Shown: in pieces, positions 11,378 to 24,749 of the stretch | How positions within the stretch are numbered: position 1 is the first letter of the stretch | Layout of the letters: the number at the start of each line of letters is the position of its first letter | Source of the DNA: Delphinapterus leucas | Lineage: Eukaryota > Chordata > Mammalia > Artiodactyla > Monodontidae | Assembly (NCBI RefSeq): GCF_002288925.2 | Contig: NW_022098072.1 | Span: forward strand, 19,893,658-19,957,657 | Length of the DNA stretch: 64,000 bases | Direction: 5' to 3' | Position numbers and translations under genes: made by a program | Notes under the pieces: generated by a model | The model's input: only the letters and a program-made list of their open reading frames with translations | Databases searched by the model: none | Told to the model about the DNA's origin: nothing

Positions 11378-13379
11378 AGGAGGGAATACTTCCCAACTCA
11401 TTCTATGAGAACACTAATACCCTGATACCAAAACTAGACAAAGCCATCACAAGAGAACTACAGATCAATGTCTCATTAATATGGATGCAAAAATTCTCAG
11501 CAATATACTAGCAAAACAAATCCTTAACATACAAAATGACTTATACATCATGATCAAGTAGGATTTGTTTCAGGAATGCAGGGTTGGTTTAACATCTGAA
11601 AATCAATTAATGTAATATGTGATATCGATAGAATAAAAAACAAAGATCATGTGATTATCTCAATAGATGCAGAAAAAGCGTTTGAAAAAATCCAACATTG
11701 TTTCATGAGAAAAACACTCAAAACACTAGGAATAGAAGGGAACTTCCTCAAGCTGAAAAAGGGCATCCATAAAAAAACCTACACTTAACATCATAGTTAA
11801 TGGCGAAAGACCGGATGCTTTTCTTCCTAAGATCAGGAACAACACAAAGATGTCTCTATTCTTGCTACTTCTATTCAACATTGTATTGGAGGTTCCAGCC
11901 AGGGCAAGTAGGTAAGCATCTAATTTGGGAAGGAAGAAGTAAAACTATCTCTTGTATGTAAAAAATTCTAAGGAATCCAATAAAACACTTTTATTAATTG
12001 AAATTAATAAATGAATTCAGTAAAGTTACAGGATACAAAATTAATATGCAAATGTCAATTGTACTTTTATACATTTGCATTAAACAATATGAAAATGAAA
12101 TTGGGGAAAGAATTCAATTTATAATAGTATTAAAAAGAATAAAATACTGAGGAATAAATTTAACAAAAGAAGTATAAAACTTATGCTCTAAAAACTACAA
12201 AACATTATTGAAAGAAATTAAAGAAGATCTAAATACTTAATTGGAAAAAATTCCATGTTTATGAATCAGAGGACTTAATATTATTAAGATTATTACCATC
12301 TTACACCCTAAATTCATCTATGGATTGAATGCAATTCTTGTCAGAATCTCAGCTGACTTCTTTGTAGAAACTGACAAGCTGATTCTAAAACTCATATGGA
12401 TTTTCAAGGAACCATAAATAGCCAAAACAATCATGGAAAAAGAAGAACAAAGTAGAGTAGTCACACTTCTCAATTTCAAAATTTACTACAAAGCAATGGT
12501 AACAAAGACAGTGTGGTACTGACTTAAGGAGAGACATATAGAACAATGGAATAGAGTTGAGAGTCCAGAAATAAACCTATGTGTCATGTTCAACTGATTT
12601 TCAACGAAGGTGCCAAGATCATTCAATAGGAAAAGAACAGTCTTTTCAACAACTGATGCTTGGATAACTGGATATCCGCATGCAAAACAATGAAGTTGGA
12701 CCCTTACTTCATACCATACACAAAAATTAACTTGAAATGGATCAAAGACCTAAATGTAAGAGCAAAAACTTATAAAACTCTTAGAAGGAAATATAGGGGT
12801 AAATCTTTATAACCTTGGGTTTGACAAGGTATTATTAGATTTGACACCAAAGGCATGAGCAACAAAAGAAAAAATAGGCATATTAAATTTACCAAAATTT
12901 AAAACTTTTGTATTTTGAAAGACACTATCAAGAAAGTGAAAAGAAAACCCACAGAATGGGAGAAATTACTTGCAAATCATACCTCTGATAAAGAATTCAT
13001 ATCCAGAGTATATTAAAAAAACTCTTACAACTCAACAATCAAAAGACAAATAACCCAATTTTTAAATGGGCTTGAATGGACATTTTCCCAAAGAAGATAG
13101 ACAGATAGCCAATAAGCACACGAAAACTTGTTCTAAATCATTAGTCATTGGGGAATGCAAATCAAAACCACAATGAGGTACCACTTCACACTCACTAGGA
13201 TGGTTATAATCAAAAAGTCAGATGATAGCAAGTGTTGGTGATACTGTAGAGAAAGTGGAACCCTCACACACTGCTGGTGGGAATGTAAAATGATGCAGCC
13301 TCTTTGGAAACCAGTCTGGCTCTTCCTCAAATGGTTAAAAATAAATTCACCATACAACCCAGCAATTCTACTCCTAGGT

Positions 13380-13416
13380 GTGTGTGTATGTATGTGTGTA
13401 TATGTATATATATATT
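13380..13416. repeat. (TG/TA)n microsatellite within L1
   Basis: Alternating 'tgtgtgtgtatgtatg' and 'tatgtatatatata' sits within the L1 3' part. Confidence 0.8.
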
Positions 13417-14269
13417 CCCAAGAGAAATGAAATTTCCACATAAAAATTTATATATGAATGTTTACAGAAACACTATTCATAATAGCCAAAATGTGGAAAT
13501 AACTCAAAAAACTATCAACTGATGAATATATAAACAAAACATGGCATATGCATACAATGAAATAATTTCAGGCATAAAAAGGAATGAAGTACTGATCCGT
13601 GCTACAGTGTGAATGAGCCTTGAAATGTTATGCTAAGTAAAGAAACTGAGCTGCAAAAGTCCACATATTAAATGATTCCATTTGTATGAAATGTCCAGGA
13701 TAGGCAAATCCATAGAGACAGAAGTAAATTAGTGGTTGCTTAGGATTTGGAGGTTGGGGGAATCGGGGTTGACTGGGGTGATAGTTGCACATATATTAAA
13801 CCATTGAATAATACACTTTAAATGGGTGAATTGTATGATGTATGAATTATATCTCCATAAAGCTGCTTTTAAAAACTCATTGTGGAGGCCCAGCGTTTGG
13901 CTGTAAACACATTTTTGAGAGTGTTGTACAGTCAAATCCAACACTGCTTTGGCCACTTGGACACAGGAAAACTGAGCAGCAAAGGGTAGGCATGCATGCT
14001 CTGTGCCTCATGCTTTGTGGCTAGTGCAGTGCTGAACGATGTCTTCAGGAACCTGGAACTCTGCACCTTCCCCTAGATGGCCTCTATTGCATCTTCCCTC
14101 CTGGTCAGAAGACGTCAGCAGGAAGGACCTGGCTATGGAGCTAGATACTAGGCTGCTTCTTGAATGGAGCGAGGAAGAGGAAGACTAACATTTTTTAAGC
14201 ACGTACTATGGGCCAGCACATTCCAAGCCAGTGAGCAGGAGGCCTGCCATTATATTCCCTTCATTGAAA

Positions 14270-14360
14270 AGTTTTCATAGTCTGGGATACTAATCCTTTT
14301 TGTGTCCCCAGTGTCTGGCATGGTGCTTGGCATTCAGAAGGCGCTCAATAAATATTAAGT
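14270..14360 (+). repeat. L2 3' end fragment
   Basis: It reads 'tgtccccagtgtctggcatg' then 'ggcgctcaataaatatt', the diagnostic 3' terminus of LINE-2 in forward orientation. Confidence 0.75.
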
Positions 14361-15183
14361 AGACATTTGGGCAGTGAGGTTGCTGTTACACAGAAGACGT
14401 GTTAAAATTCAGATTATAAAGAACTAAATATAAATTCTTCATGTAGATGCACGGTAAACAAAGAATCTAAAACATTTATTCTGTTTATTAAATATTTTAA
14501 ATCTAAATTAAATATGCCTGTGGAAGTCTGATAGTCTAAGGTAGAGAACGCAGATAATTCACCAATCTGCACTACAGCTGGAAAACAGAGATGCAGATGG
14601 AATATTGTTCCCCTATGACAACATGTGGAAATGGGGAACAAGGGAATATGGACCTTATTGGGTTTAAAAACTACTGACAACCATGGGTGAGATCAAAGGT
14701 AATAAAAGCCAGCTTCTGGGCTATAATCCAAATGGATTCATCAGAAAGTAAAACCGACTTGAGAGAGCGTCAAGCAATAGCCCTCTACCCAGCAAAGGAT
14801 GTGACAGTGATTCCAAAGGCGGTCAGGTGGACAGCCATGGAAACAGATCACTAAGCCCCAGCCGCGGTCCTACACAGCCTGTAGCTCCCAGGAAGCCTGG
14901 GAGTGATTATCACGTTCAGGTGCACACATCAGGGTGCCATTCAGAATTGACAGATGCATCTGCTCAAACCCGATTAACACAGCCTTTTCCTCACCTTTAT
15001 AAATAGGGGTGCTGACACTTACATCATACCTGAGTGTAAAAATGGCTGATACAATGAAGGCCATCATTATTCAACCGCAGGACTGAAAAGGACCTTCACA
15101 GAGCACCCAGCTCAGCATTTCCCCGAGTGTTAAAATGTGTTGCGCTGGCCCACCAGGGGATGATTCTTGGCGGTACTTAGGTG

Positions 15184-15612
15184 TATTAGTTTCCTAAGGC
15201 TACAGAAATTACCACAGATTTGGTGACTTAAAACAACAGAAATATATTCTCTCCCACTTCTGGAGGCTACAAGTCTGAAATCAAGGTGTCGTCAGGGCCA
15301 TGCTCTCTGCAGGCTCTAGAAGATCCTTTTTTGCCTCTACCTGCTTCTGGTGATAGTCAATGATCCGTGGTGTTCCTTGGCTGCAGACACACCACTCCAA
15401 TCTCTGCCTCTGTGGTCACATGGCGTTCTCCCTTTTTGTCTGTGTCTGGGTCCAAATTTCCCTCTTATAAGGACATCAATCATTGGATTAGCGCCCGTAA
15501 TCCAGTGTGACCTCAACTTGATTACCTCTGCATAGACCCTATTTCCAAAGAAGGTCCCTTTCACAGGTACCTGCGGTTAGGACTTGAACATGTATCTTTT
15601 TGGAGGACACAA
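15184..15612 (-). mobile_element. MaLR (MLT1-like) LTR, inverted
   Basis: It reads 'gtattagtttcctaaggct', 'ttctggaggctacaagtctg', 'cttataaggacatcaatcat' and 'tttttggaggacacaaaa', the reverse-complement order of MLT1-type LTRs. I could not settle exact ends or a target-site duplication. Confidence 0.8.
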
Positions 15613-15614
15613 AA

Positions 15615-17460
15615 ACAGGTGAACGTTATTTTATTACAGTCATATATTTTAGTGCACAGCAATAAAATATAGTTAGCTCATCAAACTATGGTTTCACTGA
15701 TAAGGTATCACTGCTTAAGATGACTAAAGGCTACAGTTAAAAGAAATGAATCCATTTCAAGGAATATCTTAAGTAAACACTTCTATCGGTTTTAGTCAGA
15801 CATAGCAAAAATTGTGAAGGTGGTAAATTAACGGTGGAATGCCTTGAGCTTGCCCCAAATTCTCTTTTCAGGCAGGGTGGTATTTGGAGCGGAAAATAAA
15901 GTAAATAACTGAGCCTCTTATTTAAAAGCTTCCCCAAAAGAGATCTTACAATCTCCTCACAGTTAGGTCATTGTGCCACAAACCTCATTGCCTGAAATGT
16001 CTTCCTTACACCTAACACCAATTCCTCTTGCTTCAGTTAAAACGATGACTGCTGGGTACCTACCCTTTATACTATTAAAACCACTAAGTCATCCAACATA
16101 CAGGTAAGATGACTTTAGTAAAGTGTGGCTCGTGAATTGTTTGTTACCCAAAACCACTATTTAAAGTTGGTAAAAAACAAAAACAGAAAGGACCAAATCT
16201 CCTTGGAGAGAGAACTACACTTTTCAAGCAGTTTTGTGGCTGACTGGTGAGTGAACACCAGATGGGGCCAGCGGACCTGGGATCATCTGCGGAGAGTGCC
16301 CTGCGTGGATCCGATTCCCGCACACAGACTTGTGGTAAACCACAGGGCTGACAGATTAAGACGTTCCCAGTCTTTTTTCCTGGATTCTTAGAAAATCCCT
16401 TCTCATCTGAAACGAGCTACCTTGTCACCCTGGCACCTCTCATTAAACAAGAGGATCCAGCCCAGCCTCTATTTAAGGCCATTTCATCGCTGTGCACACC
16501 AGCTCAGCAAAGCAGGGTAAACAAGAGGCATTTTATGTGCTTCTCTTCTATAACCCCCTGCCTCTATCCAAGACACTAAGGATGCCACTTATAAATCATT
16601 AAATCTTTCCTCCAGAAAAGGATTAATCTGCTTTCATACGATCACAAGGGCATGCTTAAGTAGAAAGGCACAGGCACAAATGGCACATTCAAAGAAGGCT
16701 GCCACGTTTTCAAGGTTTGGTGTCTTAGGAACATTCAAAAGAGGCTGACGTGCCTTTTTCACCATAGCTAATCTGCTTGTGGACTATGGTTTCCCCAGCT
16801 GCTACGTATAAAGCCTGCCTATTAGGCTAAAAAATACTCTAGAAGACTTCAAACCCACTCAAGCCTCAAAGGATACCCCTTTGCTCCTGAACCTGAACCA
16901 GGTCTAAGCCTCCTTGTTTGGAGAACAAAGCTCTAGGGTCTGAGTCAGGAGTGTGTGGACTCCTCCCTCCACCCACACCCCTGCAGAGGCCTGGGGGACG
17001 CCCAGCACAGCCCATCCTGCTGCAGTTCTGGAGGGTCAGCTGAGCACCTGGAAAGTGCAGAAACTCCAAAGAGAAGCAGGAAGAGACAGAGGGACGGGAA
17101 GAGAAAGCCAAGAGCCAGAGAGAGAAAGAGAAAGTCCCAAAGCAGCGACAGCGGTCCAGGGAGGAAAGAGGGGCCCACATGGATGAGACTCCAGACACTG
17201 CTGCCAGAGGTTTAGTTCAGGGGGTGTTGGCCCCTTTTCAGGTAGGACACAAGAGCCAACTGCTCACAGTTAAATGAGCTTGGACTATTTAATTTATTTA
17301 AAGAATTTTAAATGGCACTTTACTTGGATTCTTTAACCAAATGAAGCCCTGAAAAGCGACAACACCACCGTCTGCAAAATTATTCTCAAGTAATCTCTCT
17401 GAGTGCAATAATAACCCTAAATCCCAGAGTCTCAGACACTGTTCTTCCCAGCACTAAACA
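15615..17460. other. SCML4 intron, no gene seen
   Basis: No SCML4-like exon. Both-strand open frames at 16866-17215 come from purine-biased sequence (agagagaaagagaaag runs) rather than a recognisable protein. Confidence 0.4.
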
Positions 17461-17462
17461 GT

Positions 17463-17642
<180 letters not shown>

Positions 17643-18189
17643 TCCACTCCCCTTTCCTCATATCAGTCACAACATCCCAGCTGAAGGAGCAGCTGCACAG
17701 AGTGAACCCTTTCTACAATCAGCTCTGCTACCTTCCCCCAGGCTGAAAGCCATTGCCTCTCTTGGGATTGATTGCCAGCGGGTCTGCCTAGCCCAGCAGG
17801 CCACGTGACCCTGCTCAGGCTGACAAGAAGGTCAGACCACTGGACCAGTGTCCAGAGGGCTCCGTGTGTGAGCGCCTTGGCTCTGCTGTTTAAAGAGATA
17901 GCGGCACCACGGATCCCTAGCCCTGAACCCCAGATGAGAAAAGGAAGTAACAGAGTCGGCCTGATAACACCGCCACGTGAATAACCGTGGAATAACTATT
18001 CCCCTCTGCTTAACCAGTTGCCACCACCTAAGGAGCACAGCCAGTGAGTCCAGGAATGCAGGGAAAGAGACCTGCAAGGAGAGAAGCAGAAAGAGGAAGG
18101 GGGTCAGGAGGGAGAAGGGCCAGGAGACACTAGCAGGTCCCAGTAGAGCTGCCCCTCCCCTGCTCAGAGCCGGACCTGGGCTTCACTTC

Positions 18190-18440
18190 CTACCTTGAGT
18201 GGTTGGGTCTCCGCCACCAGGCAGCTAGCTGCATGCACGCTTCTCGCCAGCACCGCCGCCAGCGCCCAGCGCGTGCTCAGCTGTGGGCGGCAGGGAGGCC
18301 CTGGGCGGGACTCCTCGGTGTCCGAAACAAGCAGATTTCCTCTCTGCCCTCCTGCCGCCTTTCACTGCGGTTCTTGTGGAGGTCTGCAGGTTTCTTTTAC
18401 TCCGGCTCGGTCCCGCCCCTTGTTCTGGCTCAGATAAGCT
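18190..18440. promoter_or_regulatory. CpG-rich patch with GC boxes; candidate internal regulatory element
   Basis: About 17 CpG occur in some 240 bp, far above the surrounding intron. A 'gggcggg' Sp1-type box lies near 18303 and an inverted 'cccgcccct' near 18412. No exon is assigned here and no repeat family is evident. A cryptic or tissue-specific SCML4 promoter, an intronic enhancer or a decayed processed copy are all possible. The function is inferred from composition only. Confidence 0.4.
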
Positions 18441-19179
18441 CATCATGTTTTCCCTTAGGGCCCCCTGTGGCCTCTTGTCCCAGCCTTCCTGGTTCAAAGG
18501 GCACCAGGTCACACCACCTATGAGGCTTAGCCTTTCGTTCTCTTCAATTAAATTTTCCATTAACTTGGTCTCTGGCCAGTATAGATTTTCTCTTCAAGCT
18601 CGTCTCTAAGTACAGATCACTCAGCCCTCAGAATCAACCTTATAACTCCTCTTGGGTCCATTTAAGTACATTTATACTTTCCCCCTGACACCTGAACTTC
18701 TTTAATCCTTTCCAATGTTGCTGGTTTGCCTGAGACTTTGTCTTTAAGATTTAAGATTTCCTCTTGTGGAAATTTTGCCCAAAGGCAATTTTGCCCAGTG
18801 TCAGCCGTTTGAGAATAGTGAATGCCCTTTCAGTCTCCAGAGGAGAGCAGGTTCCCGAACCACCATCTCTGTGGTCTTTTCTTTGCGGCTTTGCCAAGCC
18901 TCTACCCCAAGGCTTAAGGGAATGAGTTCCCAGAAGGCGGGGGAGGGTGAGAGTGTGGGACCTCCCACGGTCAAGCTCTGTTTCCTCAATAGCCCCCCCT
19001 CTTTTTGGTCTTTCATAGAACTCTGGGGAAATTTAAAGTGACCCTTAACCAGGAAAATGTTGGAGTCCCTGGAATAGAGAACACCGTATAACTTTTGGTT
19101 CTAAATGGACATCCTAATTTTTAGGAAGGCTTTCCCGTATTTCTCAAGTGGGTGAAGCAGGCTGCCATGGTGTGAGAAG

Positions 19180-19440
19180 CTCTGTGGAGAGGCCTATATG
19201 GCAAGGAACCAATGGCTTGTGGGAAATGGAATCCTGCCAACAACCATATGAATGAGCTAGGAAGTAGATCCTGCCCTAGTTGAACTCTGGGCTGCTTGCA
19301 GCCTTGTGAAAGACCCAGAGCCAGGGGACCAAGTTAAGCTGCACCTGAATTCCTGAGCCACAGAAACTGTGAGATAATAAATGTTATTTTAAGCCACTAA
19401 GTTTTGGGGTAATTTGTCACACAGCAATAGATAAATAATA
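19180..19440 (+). mobile_element. Probable ancient LTR fragment
   Basis: 'gagataataaatgttatttt' then 'aagccactaagttttggggt' and 'ataatacag' resemble the 3' part of MLT-type solo LTRs. The 5' part is too diverged to place. Confidence 0.5.
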
Positions 19441-20607
19441 CAGGTGGGAAAGGGGAATTTGTTTAATTCCTCTTGACTCTGCATATCTAGGTTGGAAGTT
19501 GTAACTATTAATTCGGTAGCAGCTAGGATGTATCTGCTATAGAATATCTAATTCTCTGTCAGGAAGTTTATGGGATTTTTTTTTTCCCCCAAAATCAAAG
19601 GGTTTGCTACTTATGTCTGAGACCCAGAAACTACCAACTAATAGGAGAAAGCTCATGGAGTTTATCTTAGAAGGCTACTGGTTTCCAAAGTTGCTTTAAT
19701 TCCTCTTGGCATGGTTTGCCAATTTAACCCAGTTCTGATGCACGGTCAGTAGATACTGGTGTGGATAACTTGCAGATATTACCTTAGGACCCACCACAGG
19801 GGCTCAGGGTATTAGTCCAGAGGAGCAGCCCAAGGATAGAGTCTCCAATTACAGCTCCTCTGGGCCCTGGAGATTTTGGGATGGCCAAATCTCATATACT
19901 TGATCCTTTGTTTCCATCAGTCCTTGTGCTTTCAGTGTTCTGATGTATAAACCAGAGACCTTGGTCACCATCTCCTTGGATCTCCTTACAGACCTTGCCC
20001 ATTCCCTAACACCTACTCTTCCATCAAGGCAGGAGCCTCTTTGCACAGGCCTGCCAGAAACACAGAGGGCCTTGCGCACCTGACTCAGCTGTCCCCAGCA
20101 TCGTCCCCGGTTCAAGAGTGGCTCATGGGGGATTGATGGGTAGGGATGTCACATTAAGGACAGTTTCATGGAACAAAGGGGAAGATTTCCAGTAGATTTC
20201 TTTATTTGAAGAGAGGCATGGGGGGCAGGGGTAGGGCTGTGTTTCAGAGAATTCCTGAGACCAGCCTTGTAGGAAGAAAGAGTTCATACCGCCTATTTTT
20301 TGGCAGCCTCTTTTTCTCCTCCACACTCCCTCCTAGAAGGAGCTCTCCCAAACAGTAGAAAGCCTACTGGGGATTTACCACCATCATCATTCTGTTCCTC
20401 AAGTCTTTGGTGTTGGTATCTTTAATCCACAAAATGACTTTATTTGTGATCTTGGACAAGCGGAGCATTATCTTCATTTCTTTTTGTGTCATTTTAATGT
20501 ATATACTTTCTATTAAAATATTACCAAATTGGTCACCATGATTCAATAGTAGCCTATTTATCCCATATTTAAAGTACCTTGGGAGGTTCCAACAACTTAA
20601 TTGGAAC

Positions 20608-20700
20608 ATTCATTCATTCATTCATTTAACCAATAATTATTGAATCCTTGTGCTTCCTCAATATCTACAGGATTCAAAAGAGAACCAAATCATTACAGCA
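20608..20700 (-). repeat. L2 3'-end fragment, inverted
   Basis: 'cattcattcattcattt' followed by 'attattgaatccttgtgc' is the reverse complement of the L2 terminus. Confidence 0.5.
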
Positions 20701-20804
20701 CAAAGGGATCTAATAAATTACTGAGCATTGTGAAAATCTATTTCAAATTCTACAAAAACCCAGTGTTTTCCTTAGAAGTTACATTTTTCCCCTTTAGCTC
20801 AACG

Positions 20805-20835
20805 TTTTTTGTTTTGTTTTGTTTTGTTTTTTAGC
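20805..20835. repeat. (TTTTG)n microsatellite
   Basis: Five-base units 'tttgttttgttttgtttt' repeat here. Confidence 0.8.
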
Positions 20836-20839
20836 TCAA

Positions 20840-23800
20840 TGTTTTAAAATAGGTACAGATATTATACTTTAATGAATGATATCACTGAAAATATGATAAA
20901 CAGCTTTTCCTAAATGAACTCATATTGGCACACAGGCAGAACTAAGATCAGGAATTCTACACTGGCAAACACTCCCTATTCCATGCTGTAAGAGCTCTGG
21001 CTGGGCTTCTCCTGGACCTACCTGTCCGAAAATATAGGAAGGCCTTTTATATTTGCTGCCAAACTTGCGGACGTTCTTCTTTTCATCTTTCCATCACAAC
21101 TTTCGGCAAAGATTCTTAAGAACTGAGCTTGACACTGATACTTTGTTCTCCTTCCAAATGACCCCCTTTCCAATGCATGGCTTGAGAACCAGATGGCTCA
21201 TTTTGTTCACATGGCCCGTGGCTATGACAGGGTGAGCATAGCTCTGCAATATTCTAATCATTGGCCTGCACATGCCTTCCTTCATTTCTTTTTTTCCCCC
21301 ATCATTTCATATATTATTTAAAATACCAGGTCAAACCACACCTAGTGTCGGTGGAGTAGGCCACTTTGTGTGGGTTTTGTAGGGATGAGAAAGTTCTCCT
21401 GGTGTCTAGGATGATAGGCTCTGCCTGTCCTGTGGATGTTGTCTAGCAACGATGTAGCTAGGGCACAAAGATAAGGATGAGACACTCCTTGGGGCCAAGA
21501 TATTAACCCAGAAGGAGAAAGGATAATTGATGTCCCTGGAGTGCAGTTTCTGCCTAGATTTTGCTAAGTAGGCATTTGTGTTTGTTTTGTTCTTTTACAT
21601 ATTTGCTAGAAGAAGTGACACAGGGGTACCATAAGCCACTTGTGAACATCCATTTTGTGCAGTCAGGCTTCTGAGCCAGAGAACAGGACACACACACACC
21701 CCGGCAAGTGTTGGGTAATGGGGCCCTACTGATAGGCTTGGGAGGAAAAGCAAAGGGCCAGGGAGGAGAAGACCTAGGCTCAGCTTCCACCCTGCTGCTG
21801 CCTTTCTGTGTGGCTCTGAACAAGTGGCCTCAGCTCTGCAGGTATCACACGTAGAGGGAGCTCAGAAAATGTTTGCCAACTGATCATATGGATATTCCTG
21901 TATAATAGAACTCATGCCACTTGATAAGCTCTATTTCCTTTTAGAAATAAACAACCTTTTGGAAAGAGAGATAAGCTCTGGATAGTCATTCTCTGTAGAG
22001 CTATTACATTAGACAAATTTGTAGTTTAACAAGGAAGCAGATTTGATTTCTAGATGCTGGGTATGAACGTTCAACCACAGCAGAACGTACCGTGCGTGTC
22101 TGTTACTCCTGTAGTTTTCTGGTGCCTGGCTCCAAGACCACCAGCCAAGGAAGAAAACATCAAGTCTCAAGAACAAATGTCCTTTCTCATCTCCCACCCC
22201 CACCGTCTGTGTATCAAGAAAAGCTACTCAACAAAAAGTAAACAATTTGTTCCCATCATGTCAAACCTTCAAAAGGCAGGAAGCCAATCACTAAACTAGA
22301 TCTTGCAAAAGAGTTCAGCTACCACATTGTGGTTTCCAAAGAAGATCTCCCCAGTGCTTGGTGAGCAGACAGTTTGTTCTGTTGTGTCGCATAGAATTCG
22401 AAACAGTAAATATTTACTGTGGACTTGTTACATCTCAGGCTCTGCTGGGGACTGCACGTCCCTGCCCTCAAGTCTCCCTAGCAGGGATACGAGGTCTGGA
22501 CCCAGATTCTAGCCGTATAAGGCAGGGAGGGTATGTAAACAAGGGTCTGAGAGAACAGATCCCTAGGGTCTTCTAGGAATTCGGGGAAGCTTAGAGGGCA
22601 ACAGAGACCCTGCTGCCGGTGGTGGTCAGGCCACACCAGGAAATTTGCCCGTCACCATTCTTTCCTTTCTTTCACTCTCTTCCCCAGCACTGCAAACCTC
22701 CTCTTTCTCACCTGGATTTGCACATGTGCCACCGTGCCTGACTACTCTGCCCCCTCACGCCCCTCTCTTCTTCTCCAGCCCACAGACACCTCCACGGGGC
22801 ACCAGATCATCCTCAGCAGCAATGCTTTTACAGGTTTGGCACCATCCTAGCACAGAGAGACGTATTTTACTGAAAACCTGAAATAAATTTACCTCTGGGA
22901 GCAGGACTCCGTCAGCACACACTTTCTCGTTCAAAGTGTGGTCCCCAACCAGCAGCAGCATGGACATCACCTGGAAGCCTGTTAGAAACCAGACTCTCAG
23001 GCCCCACTCCAGCCCTCCTGAGCCAGAATCCACATTTTATCAAGATGTCTGGGTGGTACCAGGGCATATTAAAGTTTGAGAAGCATCTGGCTAAAGCTTA
23101 CTTATAATTGAGACCTTTTTTTTCCCCAACATTCAAAGATAAGGTAAAATTTCCCCATGATCATCTCAGGACTTCTGACAGAACCACAAATGTTATCAAA
23201 TCCATGTTTTTGCTTCCATTCTCCTAAAGCATCCAGGGAACTGCTCTTCTTCTGAAAACATGAACATTTGGCTGTCAGTTAATAGATTCGGAGGAAAATG
23301 ACTAAAATTCTTGGTCTCAAGCCAAGAGCTCTACCTTCCAGACTGAATTCAGGCAGCTGAGTGGGTCTGAAACCTGGTTTTCCCTGAATGCAGGAGAAAG
23401 ATCATTTGGTGACAGAGTTTATATTTCAAAGGTCTGAGGAAGAGATTTGGAAGAAGCCCTCTCTCTGCTCTAATGTGAGCCCTTCTGTCTTGGTATCCTC
23501 ATCTTCCCCTTTGGGGGACCCCCTCCCCAGGGCTTCTAGGGCCTCTCACCTCCTGCTGTCCGCGGCCTTCCTCTGCCACCTCCAGCCGTGACTCTCAGCT
23601 TGGAAGGGACCAGAGGTGACATCTTGCTCTTACTCCTCTGGGTTGCCAGAGTTCACCCTAATGGCCCTGACATGTGGACATCTGCACTTGTCACCAGTAA
23701 TGAGGAGATCTCTCCATCCAAGCAGCTCCTTCTACTTCTGAATGGCTTTGGCTTTTCAAAGTTCTTTACAATGTCAACCCCACCTGAATCCTGAGGGAGC

Positions 23801-24505
23801 TGTCTTCTGAGAGTTCCACCTGGTTATTCAGCTGCCAAGTCCTCTACGTGGGAGAGTATTCCTGAAACCCAGGCTTCTCCAACTTTAAGTGTCTTCAAAA
23901 CACCTGGGATCTGTTGTGAAGGAGTGAGGGAGAGCCACTGAGCTTTTCCTTTCTCAGGTTACGACAGTGCTCCTGACCCGAGTTTGAGTGGCAAGACGTG
24001 AGGTTTAATTAAATCTATCTTCAGGGCCACAGAGAACAAATCCACATGACCTGCTGTCATATCCTGGAACAGAAAATTGTGTCTTCCCCAAATCATCCAT
24101 TTTTTTAATATAGTTCCTTATGTGTCATGGCTTTGCATTTCCTTATTGTCTGATTAACTGTCTTTTGGAAATGTCCTAATGAGTGTTGACAAACCCTCTA
24201 ACTGTGTGGCACCAAACCTGGAACACTCCAGCTTTGACTGAACAACCTTGGGGCAGAGCAGGATCTGGTTCAAATGAGTTCAAGACTGTACGATCTTGTT
24301 TAGGAATGATGTGGTCCTATGGATGGATATGAAGCCTAAAGTCAATGAAGACCTCCATCCCTTCGCTTATATGTACACCTGCCTTTCTTGCCACAATCAT
24401 GGGAAAGTGGGTAATAAACTAATTCCTCATCCAAGGTAATAATAACTTGATATGTTATCCTTTAAGGGAACTTTGACAAGGCAATCCTAAAGAGGCAATG
24501 TCTTA
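20840..24505. other. SCML4 intron, no gene seen
   Basis: I recognised no exon and no well-defined repeat in this stretch, apart from a weak MIR-like segment around 21760-21850. Confidence 0.4.
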
Positions 24506-24524
24506 GTCTAAAGGCAAACTCTTT

Positions 24525-24730
24525 TTTTTTTTTTTTTTGCGGTACGCGGGCCTCTCGCTGTTGTGGCCTCTCCCGTTGCGGAGCACAGGCTCCGGACGGG
24601 CAGGCTCGGCGGCCATGGCTCACGGGCCCAGCCGCTCCGCGGCATGTGGGATCTTCCCAGACCGGGGCACGAACCCGCATCCCCTGCATCGGCAGGCGGA
24701 CGCTCAACCACTGCGCCACCAGGGAAGCCC
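24525..24730 (-). mobile_element. CHR-type SINE (short form), inverted
   Basis: A T18 tail, 'gcggtacgcgggcctctcgc' and a 'ccaccagggaagccc' end are present. A perfect 16-bp duplication 'taaaggcaaactcttt' lies at 24509-24524 and 24731-24746. The element has few changes from its relatives at 3416, 28595, 44523 and 59981. Confidence 0.95.
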
Positions 24731-24749
24731 TAAAGGCAAACTCTTTAGT

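Larger units (their letters stand above)
10345..13870 (+). mobile_element. Old L1 (L1M-type), ORF2 to 3' end, with an LTR inserted
   Basis: Sequence from 'ggaatgcagctaaagcagtg' onward follows L1 ORF2. The best reading (10629-10823) gives AEKKREKTQIARIRNERDDI, the start of the reverse-transcriptase region, and frames then break repeatedly. The 3' end is 'gaattatatctccataaagc' at about 13840-13862. ORF2 is riddled with stops and is not functional. The element is split by the MaLR LTR at 10971-11377. Confidence 0.88.
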
